DNA of 64,000 nt. Origin: Nitrosomonadaceae bacterium (GTDB lineage Bacteria > Pseudomonadota > Gammaproteobacteria > Burkholderiales > Nitrosomonadaceae). The notes under the pieces are model-generated. The model was not told where the DNA came from. It did no database searches and saw only the letters and a list, made by a program, of their open reading frames with translations. Below are positions 40,961 to 51,065 of this stretch, piece after piece (position 1 is the first letter of the stretch; every line of letters begins with the position of its first letter). Where the stretch lies: positions 1-64,000 of the forward strand of contig JAAZZR010000002.1 in assembly GCA_014237605.1 (NCBI GenBank). Direction: 5' to 3'. The position numbers and the translations under genes were made by a program.

Positions 40961-42253
40961 GTGAAATTTCTTGATCTCCATGCTGTCAAGGAAGTGAAAG
41001 GTACGGTTAGGTTGCCGGGCTCGAAGAGTATATCTAACCGTGTTTTGCTTCTTGCGGCGCTAGCAAGTGGTGGTACACATGTGCGTGATGTGCTTGTTGC
41101 TGATGATACGATATGTATGCTTAATGCACTTAAAGTGCTTGGGGTATCTATTAATCAAACTGATGAAAATGATTATTTTATACAGGGTGTAGGTGGTCAA
41201 TTTCCAATACGAGAAGCAGATCTATTTCTGGAAAATGCTGGGACGGCTTACCGCCCCTTAACAGCTGTATTGTCATTGGCACAAGGTCACTATCGTTTAT
41301 ATGGCATATCACGCATGTATGAGCGCCCCGTGGGGGATCTGGTGGACCCGCTTAGACAGCTTGGGGCAGATATTACCTATCTGGGAAATGATGGATTCCC
41401 TCCGCTAGAAATAAAGGCTGCTGAAATTCAGGCAGATTTATTGGTCGTCAGGGGTGATGTTTCAAGTCAATATCTAACCAGCTTGTTGATTGCCTCACCA
41501 TTAATCGATGGAAAATTAACTATTGAAGTTATAGGGGACTTAATTTCACAGCCATACATAGCTTTAACATTGGGGTTGATGTCTCACTTTGGTGTAGAGA
41601 TAGAACAGACTGGATTGCGGCATTTTGTGTCTGATAACGGCCTTAATTATATTAGCCCTGGTGAAATATCTGTAGAAGGTGACGCGTCTTCGGCATCTTA
41701 TTTTCTTGCTGCCGGAGCTATTGGCGGTGGACCAGTCAGGGTTGAAGGTATAGGCCGTAATAGTTTGCAGGGGGATGTTCTTTTTATTAAGGCATTGGAG
41801 AAGATGGGGGCATGTATTTTACAAGGTGATAATTGGATTGAAGTTCGGTCACCGCAATCTGGTCGCCTTACAGCAATTAATATTGATTGTAACCATATTC
41901 CCGATGCTGCTATGACGCTTGCAGTAGTTTCTTTATTCGCCGATGGAGTAACTATGCTTAAGAATATAGCAAGTTGGAAGGTTAAAGAAACTGATCGCCT
42001 TTACGCCATGGCGACGGAGCTACGTAAATTAGGTGCGGTGGTTGATGAGGGGCCAGATTTTCTACGAATTACTCCACCAATTAATGGAAATATCCCTCCA
42101 TTTGTCGCCATTAATACCTACAATGATCACCGAATGGCTATGTGTTTTTCATTGGCGTCATTAGGCGCGCCGGTACGTATAAATGATCCTACCTGCGTGT
42201 CTAAAACTTTCCCTAATTATTTTGCGGAATTTGCCAAATTAGTTAAATATTAA
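40961..42253 (+). CDS. aroA: 3-phosphoshikimate 1-carboxyvinyltransferase (EPSP synthase)
   Basis: Joins PEP and shikimate-3-phosphate in aromatic amino acid synthesis. 430 residues from GTG 40961 ([23 protein letters not shown]). [10 protein letters not shown] near 18-27 binds the substrates, [11 protein letters not shown] near residue 90 is the PEP region, with Tyr where many enzymes have Met or Arg neighbours, and IPDAAMT plus TYNDHRMAM hold the catalytic Asp and Arg. No tyrA or other aro gene is upstream, unlike many betaproteobacteria. Translation may be coupled to the mini-ORF before it. Followed by cmk-rpsA-ihfB. Confidence 0.93.
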   Translation: MKFLDLHAVKEVKGTVRLPGSKSISNRVLLLAALASGGTHVRDVLVADDTICMLNALKVLGVSINQTDENDYFIQGVGGQFPIREADLFLENAGTAYRPLTAVLSLAQGHYRLYGISRMYERPVGDLVDPLRQLGADITYLGNDGFPPLEIKAAEIQADLLVVRGDVSSQYLTSLLIASPLIDGKLTIEVIGDLISQPYIALTLGLMSHFGVEIEQTGLRHFVSDNGLNYISPGEISVEGDASSASYFLAAGAIGGGPVRVEGIGRNSLQGDVLFIKALEKMGACILQGDNWIEVRSPQSGRLTAINIDCNHIPDAAMTLAVVSLFADGVTMLKNIASWKVKETDRLYAMATELRKLGAVVDEGPDFLRITPPINGNIPPFVAINTYNDHRMAMCFSLASLGAPVRINDPTCVSKTFPNYFAEFAKLVKY

Positions 42254-42298
42254 ACTTACATAAATTTCTATTAAATTAGAAGTAAATTAAAATTATTC

Positions 42299-42976
42299 AT
42301 GAATATTAGTAATATACCGGTAATTGCGATTGATGGGCCATCTGCATCTGGCAAGGGCACAGTTGCCCAACTTGTATCAGAAAATCTTGGATTTCAATAT
42401 TTAGATAGCGGTTCGCTTTATAGATTGGTGGCGTTAAAGGCAATACGAATAGGAGCTGATTTAAATGATGAGAAAGCACTTGAGAATATAGCCCAGATCC
42501 TTGACGTTACATTTACAGGTAGAAAGATTCAGCTTGGGGGCGAGGAGGTGGCAGATTTAATTCGCCAAGAAGTGTATGGTAACGGAGCCTCTAAGGTTGC
42601 TGCACATCCAGGATTAAGAGAGGCCTTGCTGGATCGTCAGCGTGCATTTCGTAAAGACCCTGGGTTAGTGGCTGACGGGCGTGACATGTGTTCTGTAGTA
42701 TTTCCTGATGCTACGCTAAAAATTTTTCTTACTGCTACCCCTGAAGTTCGTGCAGAACGTCGCTACAAACAGTTGATGGAAAAAGGGGAAGGTGTTAATA
42801 TTAATAAGATTTTGAAAGATATTGAGGCGCGTGATAAGCGCGATAGTATCCGTATCGTTGCGCCATTAAAACAAAGCAAAGATTCGAATCTTGTTGATAC
42901 AACCTTGTTAAATGTTACTGAGGTTGTAAATAAAATATTAAAACAATATTCCGAAATTAGTATTAAAAGTATCTGA
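42299..42976 (+). CDS. cmk: Cytidylate kinase
   Basis: Phosphorylates CMP and dCMP. 225 residues. P-loop IDGPSASGKGTVAQ near residue 11-24, LDSGSLYRLVA near 40, DGRDMCSVVFPDA near 128 and RAERRYKQL near 150 are conserved. 45 bp after aroA and before rpsA, the standard order. Confidence 0.95.
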   Translation: MNISNIPVIAIDGPSASGKGTVAQLVSENLGFQYLDSGSLYRLVALKAIRIGADLNDEKALENIAQILDVTFTGRKIQLGGEEVADLIRQEVYGNGASKVAAHPGLREALLDRQRAFRKDPGLVADGRDMCSVVFPDATLKIFLTATPEVRAERRYKQLMEKGEGVNINKILKDIEARDKRDSIRIVAPLKQSKDSNLVDTTLLNVTEVVNKILKQYSEISIKSI

Positions 42977-43131
42977 TATAATCTCACTTTTTAAGTATTG
43001 TCTTGATTATGAAGATGCAAGAGATTGCTTCTCTCGCCCGAGTATTTGGTTTAAATTTAACCAAATAATTTATTAACTTACCAGAACCTGCAGATATTTA
43101 TTTGCATGTGATTAAAAACAGGTTTTTTACA

Positions 43132-44883
43132 ATGACTGCTGTTTCCCCCGTAACTGATAATTCCCCCGTAACTGATAATTCCCTTGTAGCTGACTCATCA
43201 GAAAGTTTTGCGGTACTATTTGAGGAGAGTCTCGCTCGCCAAGAAATGCGCATAGGCGAGCTGATTACTGCTGAGGTTGTACGAGTTGACTTTAATGTCG
43301 TCGTCGTGAATGCGGGGTTAAAGTCTGAAAGTTTTATACCGGTTGAAGAATTTAAGAATGATAAGGGTGAAATTGAAGTTAAGATCGGAGACTTTATAAG
43401 CGTTGCTATTGAGGCGCTTGAGGATGGTCATGGTGAGACAAGATTATCACGAGATAAGGCTAAGAGATTAACTGCTTGGCACGATTTAGAAGCAGCTATG
43501 GAAAGCGGTGCTATTGTATGCGGAATGGTGAGTGGTAAGGTTAAAGGTGGTCTTACTGCAATGATAAATGGTATTCGGGCTTTTTTACCTGGTTCATTGG
43601 TAGATATTCGACCGGTTAAAGATACTACTCCATATGAAAATAAAGAAATGGAGTTTAAGGTAATAAAGCTTGATCGGAAACGTAACAATGTAGTTGTTTC
43701 TCGCCGTGCAGTCTTAGAGGAGAGTCAGGGCGCTGATAGGCAATCATTGCTAGAGAACTTGAAAGAAGGGGCGGTCGTCAAGGGCATTGTTAAAAATATT
43801 ACTGACTATGGGGCGTTTGTAGATTTGGGTGGTATAGATGGTCTGTTGCATATTACTGACCTTGCATGGAGGAGGGTAAAGCATCCTTCTGAGATGATTA
43901 GTGTAGGTGAAGAAGTTGAAGCTAAAATACTTAAATTTGACCAGGAAAAAAATAGGGTTTCTTTGGGGATGAAGCAGCTTAATGAGGATCCATGGGTTGG
44001 ACTCTCGAGACGTTACCCACAAAGTACCCGTTTGTTTGGGAAGGTAAGTAATTTAACTGATTACGGTGCATTCGTTGAGATTGAGCAGGGAATAGAGGGA
44101 TTGGTACATGTGTCAGAGATGGATTGGACTAACAAGAATGTATATCCTTCAAAGATGGTGCAACTAGGTGATGAAGTGGAGATAATGATTCTAGAAATAG
44201 ATGAAGCGCGTCGCCGAATATCGTTGGGCATGAAGCAGTGCAAGAGTAATCCTTGGGATGACTTTGCTGTAAATCATAATAAGAATGACAAGGTAAGTGG
44301 GCAAATTAAATCCATAACAGATTTTGGTGTATTTATCGGGTTGCAGGGTGGTATTGATGGATTGGTACACCTGTCGGACCTTTCCTGGAGTCACTCAGGT
44401 GAAGACGCAGTACGTAGCTATAAAAAGGGTGATGAGGTAGAAGCGATGGTCTTGTCTATTGATGTTGAGCGTGAACGTATTTCGCTCGGAATTAAGCAGA
44501 TGGAAGGAGATCCATTTAGTAGTTTCATTTCTGCAAATGACAAAAACAGCATCGTTAAGGGTACAGTCAAATCAATTGATGCTAAGGGTTCGGTCATCTC
44601 ATTGGATAATGATGTAGAAGGTTATTTGAGAGCATCTGAGATATCGCGGGACCGTGTAGAAGATATTCGAACTCATTTAAAAGAGGGCGATGGCGTTGAA
44701 GTAATGATTATTAATGTGGATCGTAAAAATCGCGGAATAAATCTTTCCATAAAAGCTAAAGATTTGGCAGAAGAGTCCCATGCAATAAAAAAAGTTGCAA
44801 CTGAATCGCCAGATAATGCTGGAACCACAAGCTTGGGTGCTTTGCTTAAGGCGAAGATGGATACAAAAAAAACTGAAGAATAA
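43132..44883 (+). CDS. rpsA: 30S ribosomal protein S1
   Basis: Binds mRNA leaders for initiation. The track opens at TTG 43102, but ATG 43132 with ACAGG upstream is better and gives 583 residues. Six S1 repeats are visible, e.g. [20 protein letters not shown] (third), [21 protein letters not shown] (fourth) and [21 protein letters not shown] (fifth). The N-terminus carries an 18-bp tandem repeat giving [18 protein letters not shown] before the first domain, a small extension not usual for S1. An 8-bp-stem hairpin (ATTTGGTT/AACCAAAT) lies in the leader around 43047-43069. Confidence 0.95.
   Translation: MTAVSPVTDNSPVTDNSLVADSSESFAVLFEESLARQEMRIGELITAEVVRVDFNVVVVNAGLKSESFIPVEEFKNDKGEIEVKIGDFISVAIEALEDGHGETRLSRDKAKRLTAWHDLEAAMESGAIVCGMVSGKVKGGLTAMINGIRAFLPGSLVDIRPVKDTTPYENKEMEFKVIKLDRKRNNVVVSRRAVLEESQGADRQSLLENLKEGAVVKGIVKNITDYGAFVDLGGIDGLLHITDLAWRRVKHPSEMISVGEEVEAKILKFDQEKNRVSLGMKQLNEDPWVGLSRRYPQSTRLFGKVSNLTDYGAFVEIEQGIEGLVHVSEMDWTNKNVYPSKMVQLGDEVEIMILEIDEARRRISLGMKQCKSNPWDDFAVNHNKNDKVSGQIKSITDFGVFIGLQGGIDGLVHLSDLSWSHSGEDAVRSYKKGDEVEAMVLSIDVERERISLGIKQMEGDPFSSFISANDKNSIVKGTVKSIDAKGSVISLDNDVEGYLRASEISRDRVEDIRTHLKEGDGVEVMIINVDRKNRGINLSIKAKDLAEESHAIKKVATESPDNAGTTSLGALLKAKMDTKKTEE
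43144..43197 (+). repeat. Three-copy 18-bp tandem repeat at the start of rpsA
   Basis: TCCCCCGTAACTGATAAT occurs twice exactly and a third time degraded (TCCCTTGTAGCTGACTCA). In frame, so it changes length by six residues per unit. Confidence 0.85.
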
Positions 44884-44897
44884 TAAAGGATATTTAT

Positions 44898-45182
44898 ATG
44901 ACTAAATCTGAACTGATCTCTAGTCTTGCGGCCCGTTACCCACAGTTAGTAGCCAAGGATGCTGAGCTTGCAGTTAAGACCATATTGGATGCTATGGTGG
45001 AAAGCTTGTCAAAGGGGCAGCGTATTGAAATAAGGGGCTTTGGAAGCTTCGATTTGAATTATCGTCCTCCACGTATAGGGCGTAACCCAAAGTCTGGTGA
45101 ACGAGTGAATGTAGCTGAAAAATATGTACCACATTTTAAAGCTGGCAAAGAAATGAGAGAGAGAGTTGACTATAAAACTTGA
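44898..45182 (+). CDS. ihfB: Integration host factor beta subunit
   Basis: DNA-bending heterodimer subunit. 94 residues. [16 protein letters not shown] at the start, [22 protein letters not shown] near residue 46-67 containing the minor-groove Pro-arm, and ending [10 protein letters not shown]. Lies 14 bp after rpsA. It is followed by a terminator, and the usual downstream lapA-lapB genes are absent. Partner ihfA is not in this window. Confidence 0.94.
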   Translation: MTKSELISSLAARYPQLVAKDAELAVKTILDAMVESLSKGQRIEIRGFGSFDLNYRPPRIGRNPKSGERVNVAEKYVPHFKAGKEMRERVDYKT

Positions 45183-45209
45183 GAAAATTATAGAGTTTAA
45201 ATAAATTAG

Positions 45210-45241
45210 CGGCATGATATTGTTATCATGCCGTTTTTTTT
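45210..45241 (+). terminator. Rho-independent terminator after ihfB
   Basis: CGGCATGATA pairs with TATCATGCCG around TTGT, followed by eight T's. It ends the aroA-cmk-rpsA-ihfB unit. Confidence 0.92.
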
Positions 45242-45339
45242 AGTTTTGTGTTTTGTTTTATGTATGTAAGTAAAAATCTGTTATGGCTACAATTTAAATA
45301 GCTAAAACGTTATCGTAATTGAATAAATGGAAATATTAT

Positions 45340-46044
45340 ATGAATGATCCTCGTATTATTGTTGCACTTGATTTTTCAAGTAAAGAACAGGCATCAATTC
45401 TAGCAGGCGAGCTTGATCCAATATTATGTCGAGTAAAAATAGGAAAAGAGCTCTTTACTGCTGCTGGCCCAGAGGTAGTGAAAATATTTATAAAAAAAGG
45501 TTTTGAGGTCTTCCTCGATTTAAAGTTTCACGATATTCCAAACACAGTAGCAAATGCATGTAGAGTCGCGACTGATTTGGGCGTGTGGATGATAAACGTA
45601 CATGCTTTAGGTGGAAAGAGAATGCTAATGGCTGCAAGAGATGCGCTGCCATTAGGGGGGGTTAAACTTGTTGCGGTAACATTGCTTACAAGTATGGGTC
45701 CTGATGATTTAGAAAATATAGGCTTAAATAATGAGCCTAGGAATGTGGTGCAGAATTTGGCCAATCTAGCGCATAGCTGTGGGTTGGATGGAGTAGTTTG
45801 CTCTGCGTTAGAGGCTGGGCAGCTTAGGAAAGAAATGGGCGCCGATTTTTGTTTAGTTACCCCTGGAATTCGTCCGGTTGATGCTCTGGTGGATGATCAG
45901 AATCGGATAGCAACTCCAAAGATGGCAATACAAAACGGCGCAGATTATTTGGTTATAGGTAGGCCTATTTCTCGGGCAGAAAATCCACTGTTAATGTTGA
46001 AGTACCTGAACAAGGAAATTGAAGAACAATTGGCTGTAAATTAA
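45340..46044 (+). CDS. pyrF: Orotidine 5'-phosphate decarboxylase
   Basis: Decarboxylates OMP to UMP. 234 residues from ATG 45340 (MNDPRIIVALDFSS); the track's TTG 45319 is unlikely. The active-site motif FLDLKFHDIPNTV near residue 58-70 carries the Lys/Asp set, and VTPGIRPVD plus YLVIGRPISRAENP bind phosphate. Directly after the ihfB terminator, where lapA-lapB normally intervene. Downstream is the str operon, an unusual neighbour. Confidence 0.94.
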   Translation: MNDPRIIVALDFSSKEQASILAGELDPILCRVKIGKELFTAAGPEVVKIFIKKGFEVFLDLKFHDIPNTVANACRVATDLGVWMINVHALGGKRMLMAARDALPLGGVKLVAVTLLTSMGPDDLENIGLNNEPRNVVQNLANLAHSCGLDGVVCSALEAGQLRKEMGADFCLVTPGIRPVDALVDDQNRIATPKMAIQNGADYLVIGRPISRAENPLLMLKYLNKEIEEQLAVN

Positions 46045-46104
46045 TTATTAGGAAGCGCTTTGTTTTTTAGTGGGTTTTATATCAACCAAACTACGCTTAT
46101 AAGC

Positions 46105-46133
46105 TTGACATGACGCGCTAAACCCCATAAAAT
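46105..46133 (+). promoter_or_regulatory. rpsL: Strong sigma-70 promoter of the str operon
   Basis: Perfect TTGACA (46105-46110), 17-base spacer, TAAAAT (46128-46133, 5 of 6). It lies about 135 bases upstream of rpsL, so rpsL-rpsG-fusA-tuf has its own promoter here rather than reading on from rpoC. Confidence 0.8.
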
Positions 46134-46214
46134 CAGTGGTTAATCTGGTCACCGGAATAATGGTCGCAACAGATGAAAGAATAGACGAAATCAGAAACTT
46201 CTTATGTCTTATAT

Positions 46215-46242
46215 AGATGGCGACAATCGCCATCTTATTTTT
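46215..46242 (+). terminator. Terminator-like hairpin in the rpsL leader
   Basis: AGATGGCGA pairs perfectly with TCGCCATCT around CAA, followed by TATTTTTT. It lies downstream of the rpsL promoter and ends about 25 bases before the rpsL start. So it would act on the str-operon leader itself, as an attenuator or mRNA-stability element, or it terminates pyrF. Confidence 0.65.
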
Positions 46243-46245
46243 TAT

Positions 46246-46270
46246 GGAGCTGTAATGCGGAGCTGCAATG
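46246..46270 (+). repeat. Duplicated ribosome-binding site and start codon before rpsL
   Basis: GGAGCTGTAATGC and GGAGCTGCAATGC lie 13 bases apart. The second ATG (46268) is the rpsL start. The first (46255) opens an 8-codon out-of-frame ORF ending in TAG at 46279-46281, overlapping the rpsL start. Confidence 0.75.
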
Positions 46271-46645
46271 CCAACAATTAGTCAATTAGTACGTAAGCCT
46301 CGCTTAGCAAGGCATGTAAAAAGTAAGGTTCCTGCGCTAGGGAATAGTCCTCAGAAAAGAGGGGTTTGTACTCGTGTTTATACTACTACACCAAAAAAAC
46401 CAAATTCAGCTTTACGTAAAGTGGCTAGAGTTCGTCTAACAAATGGATTTGAAGTTTCTAGTTACATTGGTGGAGAAGGGCATAATTTACAGGAGCACTC
46501 GGTAGTGTTAATACGCGGGGGGCGAGTTAAAGATTTGCCTGGTGTTCGCTATCATACGGTACGTGGAAGTCTTGATACTGCCGGAGTAAAGGATCGAAGG
46601 CAGGCTCGTTCAAAATATGGTTCAAAAAAACCAAAGGTAGCTTGA
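46268..46645 (+). CDS. rpsL: 30S ribosomal protein S12
   Basis: Decoding-centre protein. 125 residues. [11 protein letters not shown] start, and the decoding loops [18 protein letters not shown] (with the streptomycin-resistance Lys position in wild-type form) and [12 protein letters not shown] are intact. GGAG lies 5 bases upstream of ATG. Opens rpsL-rpsG-fusA-tuf. Upstream is pyrF instead of rpoC. Confidence 0.96.
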   Translation: MPTISQLVRKPRLARHVKSKVPALGNSPQKRGVCTRVYTTTPKKPNSALRKVARVRLTNGFEVSSYIGGEGHNLQEHSVVLIRGGRVKDLPGVRYHTVRGSLDTAGVKDRRQARSKYGSKKPKVA

Positions 46646-46736
46646 GATAAGTAATTTAAATTGGCTGTTAGATGTTGTTTTAAAAAATATAAATACATAC
46701 ATAGGTATTGAAGTATATCTAAACTGAGGTTAAAGA

Positions 46737-47207
46737 ATGCCAAGAAGGAGAGAGGTTCCAAAGCGCGATATTTTGCCAGATCCAAAATATCACAATACAG
46801 AGGTTTCAAAGTTCGTAAATGTTCTGATGACAGGTGGAAAAAAATCTGTTGCGGAGCGGATTATTTATGGTGCTATGAGTCAGATTGAGAAGAAGACTGG
46901 TAAAGACCCGATAGAGGTGTTTGTGCTGGCATTGTCTAATGTTCGTCCCATGGTGGAGGTTAAGAGTCGGCGTGTAGGTGGTGCTAATTATCAGGTGCCA
47001 GTAGAAGTTAGGTCAATTCGTCGAAACGCTTTGGCTATGAGATGGTTGCGAGAAGCCGCGCGCAAGAGAAGTGAGAAGTCAATGGGTGCTCGTCTTGCCG
47101 GAGAGTTGTCTGAGGCAGCAGAGGGTCGTGGCGGGGCAGTTAAAAAAAGGGAAGAAGTTCACCGTATGGCGGATTCAAATAAGGCGTTTGCGCATTACCG
47201 ATTTTAA
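46737..47207 (+). CDS. rpsG: 30S ribosomal protein S7
   Basis: Primary 16S rRNA binder that nucleates the small-subunit head and can autoregulate the str operon. 156 residues, normal. [17 protein letters not shown] start, [11 protein letters not shown] and AMRWL near the middle, ending [14 protein letters not shown] site precedes the ATG. 91 bp after rpsL. Confidence 0.96.
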   Translation: MPRRREVPKRDILPDPKYHNTEVSKFVNVLMTGGKKSVAERIIYGAMSQIEKKTGKDPIEVFVLALSNVRPMVEVKSRRVGGANYQVPVEVRSIRRNALAMRWLREAARKRSEKSMGARLAGELSEAAEGRGGAVKKREEVHRMADSNKAFAHYRF

Positions 47208-47282
47208 GGATAATTTCAGGTTCTTAACTTAGTTTGTACGTTATTTATAGTAAGTCAGTTCGAATATTAAGGCTAGTATACC

Positions 47283-49373
47283 GTGTCAAGAAAAACACCA
47301 ATTGAGCAATATCGAAATATCGGAGTCATGGCACATATAGATGCCGGAAAAACTACGACTACTGAGCGCATTCTTTTCTATACAGGTATTTCCCATAAAA
47401 TTGGCGAGGTGCATGACGGTGCTGCGGTAATGGACTGGATGGAACAAGAGCAAGAGCGGGGCATTACAATTACCTCGGCTGCAACTACATGCTTCTGGAG
47501 TGGAATGAATAATGATTATTCTTCTCATCGTATAAATATTATTGACACGCCGGGGCACGTAGATTTTACTATTGAAGTGGAGCGTTCATTGCGTGTGTTG
47601 GATGGAGCTTGTACTGTTTTCTGTGCGGTTGGTGGGGTTCAGCCTCAAACAGAAACTGTTTGGCGTCAGGCTAATAAATACCAAGTTCCACGTCTTGCAT
47701 TCATTAATAAAATGGATAGAGCGGGTGCTAATTTCATGCGTGTTTATGAGCAAATGAAAACGCGTCTAAAGGCGAACCCGGTGCCATTGCAGCTTCCGAT
47801 TGGAGCTGAAGATAATTTTGAAGGTGTTATCGATTTAGTTAAGATGAAAGCTATTTATTGGGATGAGGAAACTCGTGGAACGAAGTTCGAGGAGCGTGAA
47901 ATTCCTGATAATTTATTAGAAGAGGCAAAGAGCTGGCGTGAAAAGATGCTAGAGACTGCTGCAGAAGCGAATGAAGAGTTGATGAATAAGTATATTGAAG
48001 AAGGCAATTTGTCTACTGAAGATACTAAAAAAGGGCTGAGAATTCGGACCATCAATAATGAAATAGTGCCAATGTTATGTGGGACTGCCTTTAAAAATAA
48101 AGGCGTTCAAGCTATGTTGGACGGGGTAATTGATTATATGCCGTCGCCGGTAGATATTAAAGCTGTTACAGGGGAAAAAGAGAATGGTGAAATGGAGGAG
48201 CGGCTAGCTAATGACAAGGAGCCCTTCTCTGGTTTGGCATTTAAGATCGCGACTGATCCATTTGTTGGTCAACTAATCTTTTTCCGAGTTTATTCTGGTG
48301 TGGTTACTACTGGAGATACAATTTACAACCCTATTAAAGGGAAGAAAGAAAGAATCGGGCGTTTGTTGCAAATGCATGCAAATCAGCGTGATGAAATTAA
48401 AGAAGTGCGTGCAGGGGATATTGCGGCAGCGGTTGGCTTGAAAGAAGCCGTTACAGGGGATACTTTATGCGATCCGACAAAATCTATTACGCTAGAGAAA
48501 ATGGAATTCCCTGAGCCTGTAATTCATGTTGCTGTAGAGCCTAAAACTAAAATGGATCAAGAAAAAATGGGTCTTGCTTTAAATAGATTGGCGCAAGAAG
48601 ATCCTTCTTTTCGAGTGCGTACGGATCAAGAGTCTGCTCAAACCATCATATCTGGAATGGGTGAACTCCATTTAGAAATTATTGTTGATCGAATGAGGCG
48701 AGAATTTAGCGTGGAGGCAAATGTGGGGGCGCCACAAGTAGCTTATCGTGAGGCAATTAGAAAAATGATTGAAGTTGAAGGTAAATTTGTGAAGCAGTCT
48801 GGAGGTCGTGGTCAGTATGGGCATGTTTGGTTAAAAATGGAGCCAAATGAGACTGGAAAAGGATTTGAATTTATTGATTTAATTAAAGGTGGGGCGGTTC
48901 CGCGTGAATATATTCCAGCAGTTGAAAAAGGTTTAAAAGATACTTTGCCTAATGGTGTGCTTGCTGGATTTCCTGTAGTCGATGTTAAGGTAACGCTATA
49001 CGACGGCTCTTACCATGATGTGGATTCAAATGAAAATGCATTTAAAATGGCTGCATCAATGGCATTTAAGGATGGCATGAGGCAGGCTAGTCCGGTTTTA
49101 CTTGAGCCAATGATGGCTGTAGAAGTGGAAACTCCAGAAGATTATATGGGTAACGTGGTAGGTGATTTATCTTCCCGTCGGGGAATGATTCAGGGCATGG
49201 AGGATCTCCCTGGGCTTAAGGTAGTGACTGCGGAGGTTCCGTTGGCAGAAATGTTTGGTTACTCTACGTCTCTTCGTTCGGCAACGCAGGGGCGTGCTAC
49301 ATACACTATGGAATTTAAACACTATTCAGAAGCTCCGAAGAACGTGGCTGAGGCCATTATTAATAAAAAATAA
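47283..49373 (+). CDS. fusA: Elongation factor G
   Basis: Translocation GTPase. 696 residues starting at GTG 47283. G1 [16 protein letters not shown]2 [10 protein letters not shown]3 DTPGHVDFT and G4 NKMDRAGA are intact, as are domain IV ([13 protein letters not shown]) and the C-terminal domain V. The Shine-Dalgarno is weak (AAGG). Normal place between rpsG and tuf. Confidence 0.96.
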   Translation: MSRKTPIEQYRNIGVMAHIDAGKTTTTERILFYTGISHKIGEVHDGAAVMDWMEQEQERGITITSAATTCFWSGMNNDYSSHRINIIDTPGHVDFTIEVERSLRVLDGACTVFCAVGGVQPQTETVWRQANKYQVPRLAFINKMDRAGANFMRVYEQMKTRLKANPVPLQLPIGAEDNFEGVIDLVKMKAIYWDEETRGTKFEEREIPDNLLEEAKSWREKMLETAAEANEELMNKYIEEGNLSTEDTKKGLRIRTINNEIVPMLCGTAFKNKGVQAMLDGVIDYMPSPVDIKAVTGEKENGEMEERLANDKEPFSGLAFKIATDPFVGQLIFFRVYSGVVTTGDTIYNPIKGKKERIGRLLQMHANQRDEIKEVRAGDIAAAVGLKEAVTGDTLCDPTKSITLEKMEFPEPVIHVAVEPKTKMDQEKMGLALNRLAQEDPSFRVRTDQESAQTIISGMGELHLEIIVDRMRREFSVEANVGAPQVAYREAIRKMIEVEGKFVKQSGGRGQYGHVWLKMEPNETGKGFEFIDLIKGGAVPREYIPAVEKGLKDTLPNGVLAGFPVVDVKVTLYDGSYHDVDSNENAFKMAASMAFKDGMRQASPVLLEPMMAVEVETPEDYMGNVVGDLSSRRGMIQGMEDLPGLKVVTAEVPLAEMFGYSTSLRSATQGRATYTMEFKHYSEAPKNVAEAIINKK

Positions 49374-49402
49374 TAGTCGTTTGTTAAGAAAAGGAAAGGA
49401 TT

Positions 49403-50593
49403 ATGTCAAAAAGTAAATTTGAGCGGACGAAGCCGCATGTAAACGTAGGTACTATTGGTCATGTAGATCATGGTAAGACTACTTTGACTGCTGCCATCAC
49501 AATGGTAATGTCAAAACAATCTGGCGGCGAATCTAGAAGTTTTGCTGAGATTGACTCTGCGCCGGAAGAGAAGGCCCGCGGAATTACTATCAATACCTCT
49601 CATGTCGAGTACGAAACAGAAACCCGTCATTATGCTCATGTTGATTGTCCAGGGCATGCGGATTACGTAAAAAATATGATTACTGGTGCGGCGCAAATGG
49701 ATGGAGCCATTTTGGTTGTATCTGCTGCCGATGGCCCTATGCCGCAGACGCGGGAACACATTTTGCTGGCGCGACAAGTAGGTGTTCCCTACATTGTTGT
49801 CTATATGAATAAAGCTGACATGGTGGATGATGCTGAGTTAACAGAATTGGTTGAAATGGAAGTTCGTGAATTATTGACTAAGTATCAGTTTCCTGGTGAT
49901 GACACCCCGATAGTTATTGGTTCTGCTTTGAAGGCTCTTGAGGGAGATCAGAGCGATATTGGCGAGCCTTCCATAATTAAATTAGCGGCAGCATTAGACA
50001 GTTTCATTCCTGAGCCGGAACGGGCAATAGATGGTTCTTTTATCATGCCGGTAGAAGATGTATTTTCTATTTCTGGTCGTGGTACGGTTGTTACTGGCCG
50101 AGTCGAACGCGGTGTTGTTAAGGTGGGTGAAGAGCTGGAGATTGTTGGTTTGAAAGCAACCACCAAGACTGTTTGTACCGGTGTGGAAATGTTTAGAAAG
50201 TTATTAGACCAGGGTCAGGCAGGGGATAATGTTGGTGTTCTTCTGCGTGGAACCAAGCGAGAAGAAGTTGAGCGTGGTCAGGTATTATCTCAGCCAGGGT
50301 CCATTACTCCACATACAAAATTTACTGCTGAGATTTATGTTCTGAGTAAAGAAGAAGGCGGGCGTCATACTCCGTTCTTTCAGGGTTATCGCCCACAGTT
50401 CTACTTCCGTACTACAGATGTAACTGGTGCGGTAGAGTTGCCGGCAGGTACAGAAATGATAATGCCTGGTGATAATGTATCGGTAACAGTTACTTTAATA
50501 GCGCCGATTGCATGTGAAGAAGGTTTACGTTTTGCTATTCGTGAGGGTGGAAGGACGGTTGGTGCGGGTGTGGTAGCAAAAATTATAGAGTAA
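49403..50593 (+). CDS. tuf: Elongation factor Tu
   Basis: Delivers aminoacyl-tRNA to the ribosome. 396 residues. [41 protein letters not shown], and NKADM G-motifs present; C-terminus [24 protein letters not shown] precedes the ATG. Only one copy lies in this window; betaproteobacteria often have a second near nusG-rplK. Confidence 0.97.
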   Translation: MSKSKFERTKPHVNVGTIGHVDHGKTTLTAAITMVMSKQSGGESRSFAEIDSAPEEKARGITINTSHVEYETETRHYAHVDCPGHADYVKNMITGAAQMDGAILVVSAADGPMPQTREHILLARQVGVPYIVVYMNKADMVDDAELTELVEMEVRELLTKYQFPGDDTPIVIGSALKALEGDQSDIGEPSIIKLAAALDSFIPEPERAIDGSFIMPVEDVFSISGRGTVVTGRVERGVVKVGEELEIVGLKATTKTVCTGVEMFRKLLDQGQAGDNVGVLLRGTKREEVERGQVLSQPGSITPHTKFTAEIYVLSKEEGGRHTPFFQGYRPQFYFRTTDVTGAVELPAGTEMIMPGDNVSVTVTLIAPIACEEGLRFAIREGGRTVGAGVVAKIIE

Positions 50594-50600
50594 TAAAATT

Positions 50601-50669
50601 AAAGGAGGAAGGAGACAGAATTAGGTGCTAAGTGCATGTATATCTGGATCCAGAATCCTCATTCTGAGG
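50601..50669 (+). promoter_or_regulatory. Structured S10-operon leader with an orphan strong Shine-Dalgarno and an RBS-masking hairpin
   Basis: AAAGGAGGAAGGAG (50601-50614) is a very strong ribosome-binding sequence with no gene start at usual distance except GTG 50625 of a 30-codon ORF that overlaps rpsJ out of frame. Then come the palindrome CTGGATCCAG (50644-50653) and hairpin CCTCA-TTC-TGAGG (50657-50669). The hairpin masks the rpsJ ribosome-binding site. S10 operons are often controlled by L4 at the leader; inference. Confidence 0.4.
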
Positions 50670-50676
50670 TTAGAAA

Positions 50677-50985
50677 ATGCAGAACCAGAAAATACGTATT
50701 CGTTTGAAGGCTTTTGATTACAGGCTAATAGATAAGTCCGCAATGGAAATTGTTGAAACTGCAAAGCGTACCGGCGCGGTGGTAAAGGGGCCAATCCCAT
50801 TGCCAACACGTATTGAACGGTTTGATGTGTTACGATCTCCGCATGTTAATAAAACCTCACGTGATCAGTTTGAGATTCGTACTCATTTGAGGCTGATGGA
50901 TATTATGGATCCAACAGATAAAACTGTGGACGCCTTGATGAGACTGGATTTGCCTGCTGGTGTAGATGTAGAAATAAAATTATAA
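50677..50985 (+). CDS. rpsJ: 30S ribosomal protein S10 (NusE)
   Basis: Small-subunit head protein, also an antitermination factor with NusB. 102 residues. [37 protein letters not shown] and the end [11 protein letters not shown] are conserved. GAGG lies 7 bases upstream but inside a hairpin. First gene of the S10 cluster, 83 bp after tuf. Confidence 0.96.
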   Translation: MQNQKIRIRLKAFDYRLIDKSAMEIVETAKRTGAVVKGPIPLPTRIERFDVLRSPHVNKTSRDQFEIRTHLRLMDIMDPTDKTVDALMRLDLPAGVDVEIKL

Positions 50986-51065
50986 ATTTTGGGTAAGAGA
51001 AGTTAAAGTTGTTATAGAGTGTCGGTCAATTGAAATCGATACCTTCATTATAAAGGCGGTTTAAA

